Part shown: in pieces, positions 18,799 through 27,027 of the stretch | How the letters are laid out: every line of letters starts with the position of its first letter | Numbering within the stretch: position 1 is the first letter of the stretch | Source of the DNA: Sphingomonas glaciei | GTDB taxonomy: Bacteria > Pseudomonadota > Alphaproteobacteria > Sphingomonadales > Sphingomonadaceae | Assembly (NCBI RefSeq): GCF_023380025.1 | Contig: NZ_CP097253.1 | Span: forward strand, 496,001-560,000 | DNA: 64,000 nt | Direction of reading: 5' to 3' | Translations under genes and position numbers: made by a program | The notes under the pieces: generated by a model | What the model saw: only the letters and a program-made list of their open reading frames with translations | Told to the model about the DNA's origin: nothing | The model's database searches: none

Positions 18799-18828
18799 AA
18801 AAGGGGAGGCGCCTTGCGACGCCTCCCC
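18799..18828 (-). terminator. Rho-independent terminator of second TonB receptor
   Basis: A 9-bp stem GGGGAGGCG/CGCCTCCCC around an 8-base loop, followed on the minus strand by TTTT, 23 bases after the receptor stop. Confidence 0.85.
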
Positions 18829-18851
18829 CATTTCCTGTGCAGGACGATCGC

Positions 18852-21800
18852 TTAGAAGCGAACGCGTGCACCGGCGTAGAAGCTACGGCCGCGGAACGAG
18901 TAGATGGCGCTGCCTGCGCCGGTCGCCGTTGCAGCGCCCTTCGGAACACCCTTGTCGAGGACATTGTCGACGCCAATGGTGAAGTTCAGGTTCTTCGGAC
19001 CCTGACCGACGTCAAAGTCGGCGCGAAGATCGTGATAGACGACCGGGTCGAACTGGATGTCCGGGAACGCGTCGACATTCGCGCGCGGCTGACCATTGAG
19101 CTCGAAGAACGAGTTGTAACCGGCGAAATACTGCTTGCCGATGTACCGCATGCGATAGCCGAGCGTCAGCGGCTTGAACCCGAGGTTCACGTCCCAGCGG
19201 AATTCCGTTTCCGGATCGCCAAGCTGTCCGAGAACCCGGGTTTCGAAGTTCGGGTTGGTCGGATCCTGGTAATTGCTGTTCTCGAAATTCTGAGTGAGCA
19301 CCAGGCTGGTGTCCAGGCCCATCCTACCGATCTGACGCCGCAGCGACACGTTCACGTCGATACCGCGCCGGATACGATTGGCGAAGTTGAGCGGCGCGCT
19401 GATCAGTGAGTTGGCGAGAACGACACCCGGACGCTCGCCGGCTGGACCGTTGGCGTCGGTCAGGTTGCGCTGGAACTGGCCGCAGAAGATGTTGTTCAGC
19501 GTCGGCGAGTCATAGCACTGGTTGACCACGGTCTGCGGAGCAACGCTGGCGATGACGCCATCGACCTGGATGTCATAGTAATCGAGCGACAGGCTCAGGC
19601 CCGGAAGCGAGGCCGGCTGAACGACGACGCCGACGGTGTACGAGTCGGACGTCTCCACATCCAGGTTGGGGTTCGAACCGCTGACAATCGCAAGCGACTG
19701 GGCCGCGGTGCTGATGTTCGGCAAGCGCGAGGCACCGATTTGCGCGGTGCAGTTCGCGGCGCGCGTGCTCGACCCGTTATTGATGGCTACCGCACCGCAC
19801 GGATCGACAAATCCGTTGGAGAAGTTCGGAACCAGCGGGAAGCCGGTTTCGGACACGTTCGGCGCACGAACCGCGCGGCTGTAGTTGGCGCGGAAGCGGA
19901 TGTCGCGAACCGGCGCCCAATCGACACCGGCGTTGTACGAATAGACCGTACCCGCCGAGCCCTGGTAGTCGGCTACGCGTCCCGCCCCGCTCAGGGTCAG
20001 TTCGTACGACAGCGGCGATTCACGCAGGATCGGGATACGGACTTCACCAAAGGCTTCCTTCACCTTGAAGGCGTCCGGCTTGAAGGTCGGGATCGACACC
20101 GCGTTGGTGAAGCCGTCGGCGACGAACTGGTCCTGGTTGAAGTAGGCTTCCTCGCGCCGGTATTCGGCGCCCACCGCGATGCTGATCGGACCGCCGGGCA
20201 GTTCGAACAGCTGGCTCGTGTCACCCGAAACGAAGCCCGAGAGGATGAACTGGCTGAGCGACGCCTTGTTGACGTAGTCGCGGCTGAAATAGGCGATGGC
20301 CGCAGAATTGTCCTGTCCGCCGAACGGATTGTAGGGGACGCACGCAGCGATGTCCGCCGCGAGCCGGGCCGAATTGGCTGCCTGCACTTTCGCCAGGGCG
20401 TCGCCCGACAGGCCGTTGGTGCTCTGGAGGCGGACCGCAGAGGCCGGATCGAACTGCGACCGGCACTGTATCTGACCGGTTACCGGATTGCGGCCGGCAT
20501 CGATCGACAGTCCGAAGCGCTGACGGTCGAGGAAACCGTAATTCTGCGTAGTTTCCTTGAACTTGCCGTAGTTGGCCGAGAGTTCGTAGGTCCAGTCTTC
20601 GTTGAAGGTTCCCCGCAGGCCGCCGACCACGCGATAGGTGTCGCGTTCGAAGCGGGCGTCGCGCAGACCGGCGTCGAGCAGGTTACGCGCAACAACGAAT
20701 CGGTAGCTGCCGTCGGCGATCTGTGCGCGCTGCGCGTCTGTCAGGTTTCCAGGAATGAAGATGGGAGCGGCGGTCGTGCCGATATTGGTTCGTTCGGGGC
20801 AGGTAACCAACAGATCGGTGTTGCAGTTCGAAGCCAGGATCAGATTGGCAAGCGTGGTCCGATCCGCAGGATTGAGGAACGGGTTGTCGATCCGCGTACG
20901 CTCACGAAAGTCGGTGACGTTGCCGGTTTGGATGAACGACGGTCCGGCATTGTTGCCCTGGGCAATGACCCGGTTCCACTTGCCTTCGACGAACACTTCG
21001 GCGGCCGGCGTGATCTCGAACCGCGACAGCAGGTTGAAGTTGTAGCGTTCGTTGGACGGCAGGACGGAAACCGTCCGCCCCTCGCGGCCAGTCTGGCCGT
21101 TGCCGCCGATGATGGCCGGGTTGATGCCGGTGCCGAAGCGGCCGAGCGCGGTCTGCTGGACCAGCCGCCCTTCCGGCGTGAAGAGGTAGGTGCAGTTGAA
21201 GGCCGGACCCGTGGTCGTCGGTCCGCCGTTGTTGGAAATAGTGGCGTTGCCGCAGATGCCGGTATTCGGAATGTTGCGCTGATTGATCGGAACCAGGCCG
21301 TTGAAGTAGATGGTCGAGCTGCGGATGTCGTTGACGAAGGCGGCATCGAAGACCCCGTCACCACCGTTGAACACGCCGGTGTTCACACCGCTGTCCGCGT
21401 CGACGGTGATGAAGTTGTCGTTGCGGCGGAAGGCCGGGACGTTGGAGGCGAACACCCGGTCGGAACGCGAATATTCACCATGGACGGTGATGTTCGCGCG
21501 GCCATCCAGGAAATTCCTGCCGGCAAGAGCCGAGACATATTGCGAGGCACCGAAGCCCTCTTCGGTCACTGCCGCCTGGCCACGGATCTGGAACCCGTTG
21601 TAGCTGCGACGAAGCACGAAGTTGACCACGCCCGCGATGGCGTCCGACCCGTAGATGGCCGAATTGCCGCCGGTGACGATGTCGATCCGCTCAATAAGAT
21701 CGCTCGGGATCGTGTTGACGTCGACCGACACGGCATTGTTGAGGATGTCGGACGACACGTGGCGGCGACCGTTGACCAGCACCAGGGTGCGCTGCGTGCC

Positions 21801-22232
21801 GAGGCCGCGAAGATCGAGCAGGTTGAGGCCGGCGATGCCGATACCCAGGCCCGGGTTCTGCTGCGCGAAGGTGCTGCGAAGCTGGGGAAGATCGTTGAGC
21901 GTGTCGCCGACGCTGTTCTGCGCCTGCTGGAAGATCTGTTCGCCGGCGATCGACGTGATCGGAACCGTCGATTCGAGGTTCGGGCGGCGAATGCGCGACC
22001 CGGTCACCGTGATCGACTGGCTGCTATCGTTCGAGGCGGCTTCGGGGGCCGGGTTGCTGTCGGGCAGCGGGCACTGCGCGTCGGCTGCGATCACGCTCCC
22101 GTCCGAGCATTCCTGGGTGGGAGGAGTCGCGGGAACCGCCGTTTGCGCCGACGCCGTGCTGGCGAAGGCAAAGGCTGCGCCAAACAGCGCGGTGTGGAGC
22201 GCAGTCGCGCCCAACAAGGTCTTCCTGTTCAT
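18852..22232 (-). CDS. TonB-dependent outer-membrane receptor
   Basis: A 1126-residue TonB-dependent receptor. The signal peptide ends near TASAQ (about residue 30). A linker with the Cys pair ECSDGSVIAADAQCP leads to a TonB box SQSITVTGSRIRRPN, then a plug with LRGLGTQRTLVLVNGRRHVS and AIYGSDAIAGVVNFVLRRS, and a barrel ending in Phe (FYAGARVRF). The start has GAGGAAAG 9 bases upstream. It resembles the receptor at 13977-17066 in architecture but is clearly divergent, so it probably imports a different ligand. It is followed by a strong terminator; the shared 19-bp motif lies at 22333-22351. Confidence 0.95.
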   Translation of the reverse strand: MNRKTLLGATALHTALFGAAFAFASTASAQTAVPATPPTQECSDGSVIAADAQCPLPDSNPAPEAASNDSSQSITVTGSRIRRPNLESTVPITSIAGEQIFQQAQNSVGDTLNDLPQLRSTFAQQNPGLGIGIAGLNLLDLRGLGTQRTLVLVNGRRHVSSDILNNAVSVDVNTIPSDLIERIDIVTGGNSAIYGSDAIAGVVNFVLRRSYNGFQIRGQAAVTEEGFGASQYVSALAGRNFLDGRANITVHGEYSRSDRVFASNVPAFRRNDNFITVDADSGVNTGVFNGGDGVFDAAFVNDIRSSTIYFNGLVPINQRNIPNTGICGNATISNNGGPTTTGPAFNCTYLFTPEGRLVQQTALGRFGTGINPAIIGGNGQTGREGRTVSVLPSNERYNFNLLSRFEITPAAEVFVEGKWNRVIAQGNNAGPSFIQTGNVTDFRERTRIDNPFLNPADRTTLANLILASNCNTDLLVTCPERTNIGTTAAPIFIPGNLTDAQRAQIADGSYRFVVARNLLDAGLRDARFERDTYRVVGGLRGTFNEDWTYELSANYGKFKETTQNYGFLDRQRFGLSIDAGRNPVTGQIQCRSQFDPASAVRLQSTNGLSGDALAKVQAANSARLAADIAACVPYNPFGGQDNSAAIAYFSRDYVNKASLSQFILSGFVSGDTSQLFELPGGPISIAVGAEYRREEAYFNQDQFVADGFTNAVSIPTFKPDAFKVKEAFGEVRIPILRESPLSYELTLSGAGRVADYQGSAGTVYSYNAGVDWAPVRDIRFRANYSRAVRAPNVSETGFPLVPNFSNGFVDPCGAVAINNGSSTRAANCTAQIGASRLPNISTAAQSLAIVSGSNPNLDVETSDSYTVGVVVQPASLPGLSLSLDYYDIQVDGVIASVAPQTVVNQCYDSPTLNNIFCGQFQRNLTDANGPAGERPGVVLANSLISAPLNFANRIRRGIDVNVSLRRQIGRMGLDTSLVLTQNFENSNYQDPTNPNFETRVLGQLGDPETEFRWDVNLGFKPLTLGYRMRYIGKQYFAGYNSFFELNGQPRANVDAFPDIQFDPVVYHDLRADFDVGQGPKNLNFTIGVDNVLDKGVPKGAATATGAGSAIYSFRGRSFYAGARVRF

Positions 22233-22332
22233 TACGACACTTTCCTCTGGAGGGGAGAATCCAGCCTTGTCATGCCGCCTTGGTCGGGGAAGGCAATCGT
22301 CCGTTCACCTGCCATTAAAATTCAGCTGACGA

Positions 22333-22351
22333 TGTCGCAACTTTGTCACAG
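22333..22351 (-). promoter_or_regulatory. Shared upstream motif of TonB-receptor genes (copy 2), possible -35 region
   Basis: On the plus strand TGTCGCAACTTTGTCACAG, matching 17168-17186 at 16 of 19 bases. It contains a direct repeat TGTCRCA spaced 11 bases. On the minus strand TTGCGA within it is followed after 17 bases by TAATGG, a possible promoter for the receptor gene. Confidence 0.5.
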
Positions 22352-22465
22352 ATGCGGAATGGCCGCTTTCGAGTGTCACTAAACTGCGAAGCGGCTGGCC
22401 CCCTTTGCTCCCAGGATGCCTGAACCGCTGGCGCACGGTCGCCATTGGCTCTACCTGTTGGGTCG

Positions 22466-24829
22466 ATGGGGGCAGACAGCGTGATCTTCGGCCAAAGCAG
22501 CGCAATCCTGGCGCTGCTTGCACTTGCCGCCCTGTGGTTCGCGGTCGGCGCCTTCCTCGCGGTCCGGGGTATCGGCGAACGGCGCCGGGCGACCCGGCTC
22601 GGCAGTCATGCGAAGGCGATCGGCGCGCTTCTGGCGGCCGCTCCGGTCAGGCCGCTGCTGGTCCATCGCGATGGCCGGCTGGAGGCCGATCCGGCGCTGC
22701 TGGGCGAACTGTCCGCCGAAGGAGCGGAGACCTTCGCCGACCTCGCCAATGGAAGTGGTTTGTCGCCTGACGATTACCAGGCGCTTTCCGCCAGCCTTGG
22801 CGAAGCCGCGCTTGGCGTAGCGACGATCGAGCGGGCAGTGACCATCCAGTCGTCCGGCCGTCGCCTCGACGTGCGCGGCGGGCCGGCTCCATCGCCCTCG
22901 CCGCCGGGATCGGTCCTGCTGTGGATCGGTGAAAGCAGCAGCGCAGAGCGGGACCGCGCCGCCATGGCCGAGCAACTCGGCGCAACGCAGCGGGCGATGG
23001 GTGCGCTGACCCAACTGATCGAGGCGGCACCGTTCCCGATGTGGGTGCGGGAGACCGATTACGGCCTGGCACTCGTCAACCGCGCGTTCGTCGCCGCGGT
23101 CGAGGCGCCGGATGCTGCAACGGTGGTCGAGCGCGGGATCGAGCTGGTCGAAGGCGGTGGCGAGGCCGGGGCCAGGGCCGGCGCCGAACAGGCGCTGAAG
23201 GAGGGGCGGGCGATCGAGCGGATCCGTCCGGCTACCATCGGCGGCGAACGGCGCACGCTGCGCCTGGTCGACGTGCCGCTGCCCGGCGGGACCGTCGCCG
23301 GCTATGCCTTCGACATCCAGGAGCTGGAGGATGCCCGTTCCGAGCTGGAACGCCACGCGCTCAGCCAGCGCGAGCTGTCCGACCGGATGACCGCCGGCGC
23401 GATCCAGTTCGATCCCGACCGCACCTTGTCCTTCTACAACCGCCCATTCGCGATCCTGTCCGACATTGAGCATGAATGGCTCGACGATGGGCCGGAATTC
23501 GACCGGCTGCTCGAACGGATGCGTGAAAACCACCGCTTGCCCGAAGTGCGCGACTTTCCCGAATGGAAGGCCGAGCGGCGGGCATGGTTCACCTCGGCCG
23601 AGGAAGTGCATGAGGAGGAGTGGATCCTCGCCAACGGGGATCATCTGCGGGTGGTCGGCCAGCCGCTGCCCGACGGCGGCCTCCGCATCATCTTCGAGGA
23701 TCGCACCGAGCAGGTCCGCCTGTCGAGCGCGCGCGACACCCTGTTGCGCGTCCGCACCGCCACCTTCGACAATCTGTTCGAAGGGGTGGCGGTGTTCGCT
23801 TCCGATGGTCGGCTGACGCTGTGGAACCGCCGCTTCGGCGATTTCTGGAGCCTCGACGAAAGCTGGCTTGCCCAGCACCCACGGGTCGACGAACTGGTGC
23901 CGGCCTTTGCCGGGCGGCTGGTCAATCCGACCGCCGCGGCCCGGCTGCGCGAACTGGTCCGCGGCGCGACCGGCGAGCGGCGGGCCGAGCAGGGCCGTCT
24001 CAGCCTCGCCGACGGCCGCCACTTCGCGTTCGCCGCGGTTCCGCTGCCCGACGGCAACGCGCTCTTCACGATGATCGACGTCACCGATTCGAGCCGGATC
24101 GAAGCCGCCCTGCGCGAACGCGCCGAGGCGCTGGAGCAGGCCGACCGGGTGCGGACCGACTTCGTCGCTAACATGAGCTACGAACTGCGCACTCCGCTGA
24201 CCTCGATCGGCGGCTTCGCGGAGATGCTTCGCGAGGGCTATGCCGGGGCTTTGTCGGGACCGGCCAAGGATTATGTCGCTGCGATCCTCGAAAGCGTGTC
24301 GCGTCTGTCGCGGCTGATCGACGACGTCCTCGACCTGACCCAGGGCGCCAAGGGCGACGTCGTGCTGGAGCGCGAGCGGGTCGACCTGGCCGGCTTGATC
24401 CGTACCGTCACCGTGCAGATGGAGCCCGCCGCCAAGGCCAAGGGGCTACGCTTCAAGGTGGTGATCGGGGAGGGGACGGGGAGCATGTCGGGCGACCATC
24501 GCCGGCTGCGCGAAAGCCTTGAGCATGTGCTGCGTAACGCGGTCGCTTATACCGACAAGGGCGAGGTACGGCTGATCACCCAGGGCGGTACCGAGAATGT
24601 CGAAATCCTGATCGCCGACACCGGGCGCGGGCTGGCCGAGGAGCATCAGGCCCGGGTGTTCGAGCGCTTCACCCGGTTCAGCGAACGCCGCGGCGAGGCC
24701 GCGCTGGGGCTCGGCCTGCCGCTCACCCGCCAGTTCGTCGAAGCGCATGGCGGGACGGTCCAGCTGAGCAGCATCGAGGGCAAGGGCACCAGCGTGCTGA
24801 TCACCCTGCCGCGATCGGGCGGCCGCTAG
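22466..24829 (+). CDS. PAS-domain sensor histidine kinase lacking the phospho-acceptor His
   Basis: About 787 residues. An N-terminal membrane segment (SSAILALLALAALWFAVGAF) is followed by at least two or three PAS-like regions (for example PFPMWVRETDYGLALVNRAF and DNLFEGVAVFASDGRLTLWN). A HisKA-like helix reads DFVANMSYELRTPLTSIGGF, where the expected His is Tyr572 (codon TAC at 24179-24181). The ATPase domain is complete: HVLRNAVAYT (N box), IADTGRGLAEEHQARVFERF (G1/F) and LGLGLPLTRQFVEAHGG (G2). It therefore may not autophosphorylate in the usual way. tsaE begins one base after its stop. The ATG at 22466 was chosen; TTG at 22445 and GTG at 22482 are alternatives. Confidence 0.88.
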   Translation: MGADSVIFGQSSAILALLALAALWFAVGAFLAVRGIGERRRATRLGSHAKAIGALLAAAPVRPLLVHRDGRLEADPALLGELSAEGAETFADLANGSGLSPDDYQALSASLGEAALGVATIERAVTIQSSGRRLDVRGGPAPSPSPPGSVLLWIGESSSAERDRAAMAEQLGATQRAMGALTQLIEAAPFPMWVRETDYGLALVNRAFVAAVEAPDAATVVERGIELVEGGGEAGARAGAEQALKEGRAIERIRPATIGGERRTLRLVDVPLPGGTVAGYAFDIQELEDARSELERHALSQRELSDRMTAGAIQFDPDRTLSFYNRPFAILSDIEHEWLDDGPEFDRLLERMRENHRLPEVRDFPEWKAERRAWFTSAEEVHEEEWILANGDHLRVVGQPLPDGGLRIIFEDRTEQVRLSSARDTLLRVRTATFDNLFEGVAVFASDGRLTLWNRRFGDFWSLDESWLAQHPRVDELVPAFAGRLVNPTAAARLRELVRGATGERRAEQGRLSLADGRHFAFAAVPLPDGNALFTMIDVTDSSRIEAALRERAEALEQADRVRTDFVANMSYELRTPLTSIGGFAEMLREGYAGALSGPAKDYVAAILESVSRLSRLIDDVLDLTQGAKGDVVLERERVDLAGLIRTVTVQMEPAAKAKGLRFKVVIGEGTGSMSGDHRRLRESLEHVLRNAVAYTDKGEVRLITQGGTENVEILIADTGRGLAEEHQARVFERFTRFSERRGEAALGLGLPLTRQFVEAHGGTVQLSSIEGKGTSVLITLPRSGGR

Positions 24830-24830
24830 G

Positions 24831-25280
24831 ATGTGGCAGCTCGACGAGCCGGCCATGGCGCAGGCCGGTGCGGCGTTGGCAGGCGTGTTGCAAGCAGGCG
24901 ATGTGGTGATGCTGTCGGGGCCGCTCGGCGCCGGCAAGACGACGCTTGTACGGGGCGTGCTCGCAGCGCTTGGCCATGAAGGCGAAGTGCCCTCGCCGAC
25001 CTTTGCCATCGTCCAACCCTATGACGCGATCCGCCTGCCGATCGCCCATGCCGACCTGTACCGGATCGAGGATCCGGCAGAGCTGGAGGAACTGGGGCTC
25101 GACGACCAACTGCTCGATGGCGCGTTGCTGGTCGAATGGCCCGAGCGCGCGGGTGAGGCGGCCTGGCCACATGCGCTTCGGCTCAGCCTGCAACCGCTTC
25201 CCGATGGCCGACGCGCCTTGACTTGGGACGTGCCGAAGTCATGGGAAGGCCGATGGCCACCGCCGCAAAACCCCACATGA
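24831..25280 (+). CDS. tsaE: tRNA threonylcarbamoyladenosine biosynthesis ATPase TsaE
   Basis: A 149-residue TsaE. The Walker A GPLGAGKTT lies at 30-38, followed by the family segments EVPSPTFAIVQPY (substrate-side Thr/Ser) and HADLYRIEDPAELEELGLDD, and LLVEWPERAG. TsaE works with TsaB and TsaD to attach threonylcarbamoyl to A37 of ANN-reading tRNAs. It directly follows the PAS kinase and overlaps the amgK region, fitting a tsaE-amgK-murU-addB operon. Confidence 0.95.
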   Translation: MWQLDEPAMAQAGAALAGVLQAGDVVMLSGPLGAGKTTLVRGVLAALGHEGEVPSPTFAIVQPYDAIRLPIAHADLYRIEDPAELEELGLDDQLLDGALLVEWPERAGEAAWPHALRLSLQPLPDGRRALTWDVPKSWEGRWPPPQNPT

Positions 25281-26266
25281 TTCCGCCCGCCTCCTGCAAT
25301 CGCTTCCTGGCCGAAGCCGGCTGGGAGGGCGCCCGGGTCGAGCCGCTGGCTGGCGACGCCAGCTTTCGCCGCTATTTCAGGGTCCTCCATCCGGACCATG
25401 GCGCCGCCGTGCTGATGGATGCGCCGCCCCCGCACGAGGATCCCCGGCCGTTCATAGCGGTTGCCGAATGGCTGGTCGGCCACGGCTTCAGCGCGCCCGA
25501 CATCCTGGCCCGCGACCTCAACCAGGGGTTGCTGCTGCTGGCCGACTTCGGTGACGTCCGCCTGCGCGAAACGCTGGACGAGGCGCCGGACGAGGAACTG
25601 CGACTGTACGGCGCCGCCACTGACCTGCTGGCCGACCTCCACCGGCACCCGCCGATGCCGGGCCTGCCGCCGCACGGCCTCGCCGAATGGCTGGCCGAGC
25701 TCGAGCTGTTTCCGGACTGGTATGCGCCGGCGGTCGGTATCGAGGTCGATCGCCCCTCCTACCTCGCCGCTTGGCGCGAGGTGCTGGCGCCGGTGGCCGA
25801 CGACGGGCTTGGGCCGGTCACCGTGCTGCGCGACTTCCATGCCGAGAATATCATGCTGGTCAGTGGCCGCGAGGGGCATGCTCACCTCGGCCTGCTTGAC
25901 TTCCAGGACGCGCTGGCCGGACACCCGGCCTACGACCTCGCTTCCATCCTCGAGGATGCGCGGCGAGACGTGTCGCCGTCGGTCGAAGGGGCGATGCTCG
26001 ACCGCTATGCCGCATCGAGCGAGAAGGGCGAGACCTTCCGCCGCGCTTACTGGGCGCTGGCAGCGCAGCGCAACACCCGCATCCTCGGGGTGTTCTGCCG
26101 GTTGTGGAAGCGCGACGGAAAGCCCGGCTACCGCCGCTTCCAGCCGCGGATGTGGGGACTGCTCGAGCGGGACCTCGCCGCCCCGCACCTGGCGCCGGTG
26201 CGCGAATGGTTCGACCGCAACGTCCCGCCCGAGGCACGGGCCGCCGCCTGGAGCGACGCCGAATGA
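25253..26266 (+). CDS. amgK: N-acetylmuramate/N-acetylglucosamine kinase AmgK
   Basis: A 337-residue aminoglycoside-phosphotransferase-fold sugar kinase. The glycine-rich start PLAGDASFRRYFRV, the catalytic loop VLRDFHAENIMLV and the metal loop LGLLDFQDALAGHPAYDLA are diagnostic of AmgK, which phosphorylates the anomeric hydroxyl of MurNAc and GlcNAc. Adjacency to murU (ATGA overlap) strongly supports this: the pair makes UDP-MurNAc from recovered MurNAc and bypasses fosfomycin-sensitive MurA. The ATG at 25253 (GAAGG upstream) was chosen; the ATG at 25277, which overlaps the tsaE stop, is also possible. Confidence 0.9.
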   Translation: MATAAKPHMIPPASCNRFLAEAGWEGARVEPLAGDASFRRYFRVLHPDHGAAVLMDAPPPHEDPRPFIAVAEWLVGHGFSAPDILARDLNQGLLLLADFGDVRLRETLDEAPDEELRLYGAATDLLADLHRHPPMPGLPPHGLAEWLAELELFPDWYAPAVGIEVDRPSYLAAWREVLAPVADDGLGPVTVLRDFHAENIMLVSGREGHAHLGLLDFQDALAGHPAYDLASILEDARRDVSPSVEGAMLDRYAASSEKGETFRRAYWALAAQRNTRILGVFCRLWKRDGKPGYRRFQPRMWGLLERDLAAPHLAPVREWFDRNVPPEARAAAWSDAE

Positions 26267-27027
26267 CCGCCACCATCCACCGCACCCTGCGCATCCGCCC
26301 GGACATCAGCGCCACCGTCCCGCGCTGCGCGATGGTCATGGCGGCGGGTCTGGGCAAGCGGATGCGACCGCTGACCGCGACCCGGCCCAAGCCGCTGGTC
26401 GAGGTCGCCGGCAAGGCGCTGCTCGATCACGTCCTCGATCGCCTCCGTGCGTCCGGGGTCGAGCGGGTGGTGGTCAACGTCCACTATCTGGCCGACAATC
26501 TCGAGGCGCACCTCAAGGCGCGGTGCAAGGACCTCGAGGTCGCGATCAGCGACGAACGCGAGCAATTGCTCGAGACCGGCGGCGGGCTGGTCCGGGCGCG
26601 GCCGCTGATCGATTGCGATCCGTTCCTCGCAGTCAACAGCGACAATTTCTGGGTCGACGGGCCGAGCGACACGCTGAAGCTGCTGGCCAGCCACTGGGAC
26701 AGCGAGCGAATGGACGCGCTGCTGCTGTTGGTGCCCCAGGCGCGGGCCGGCAATCATGGCGGCAGCGGCGATTTCCACATGGATTCCGCCGGTCGCCTAC
26801 GCCGCCGCGCGCCGGGCCGGGTCGCGCCATTCGTCTACACCGGCATCCAGATCATGGCCCAGCGCCTGCTCGACGGAGCGCCCGAGGGGCCGTTTTCCAC
26901 CAACATCCTGTGGGACCGGGCGATCGAGGAAGGCCGCTGCTTCGGGGTCGTCCACCAGGGACTGTGGTTCGACGTCGGAACGCCCGGCGCCATTTCGGCA
27001 ACCGAGGAAGCGCTTGCCCGCGAGTGA
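26263..27027 (+). CDS. murU: N-acetylmuramate-1-phosphate uridylyltransferase MurU
   Basis: A 254-residue nucleotidyltransferase. MVMAAGLGKRMRPLTATRPK is the nucleotide loop, VNSDNFWVDGPS contains the metal-binding region, and LETGGGLVRARPLI and GLWFDVGTPG are typical of MurU. It converts MurNAc-1-phosphate (from AmgK) and UTP to UDP-MurNAc in the cytosol. The ATG at 26263 overlaps the amgK stop as ATGA, so translation is coupled. The 3' end overlaps the likely TTG start of addB by 14 bases. Confidence 0.92.
   Translation: MTATIHRTLRIRPDISATVPRCAMVMAAGLGKRMRPLTATRPKPLVEVAGKALLDHVLDRLRASGVERVVVNVHYLADNLEAHLKARCKDLEVAISDEREQLLETGGGLVRARPLIDCDPFLAVNSDNFWVDGPSDTLKLLASHWDSERMDALLLLVPQARAGNHGGSGDFHMDSAGRLRRRAPGRVAPFVYTGIQIMAQRLLDGAPEGPFSTNILWDRAIEEGRCFGVVHQGLWFDVGTPGAISATEEALARE

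Noticed and set aside
19740..22382. An 880-codon open frame antisense to the second TonB receptor
   Set aside because: Arg/Gly/Val-rich shadow of the receptor; the receptor has signal peptide, plug and barrel signatures and a terminator on its own strand.
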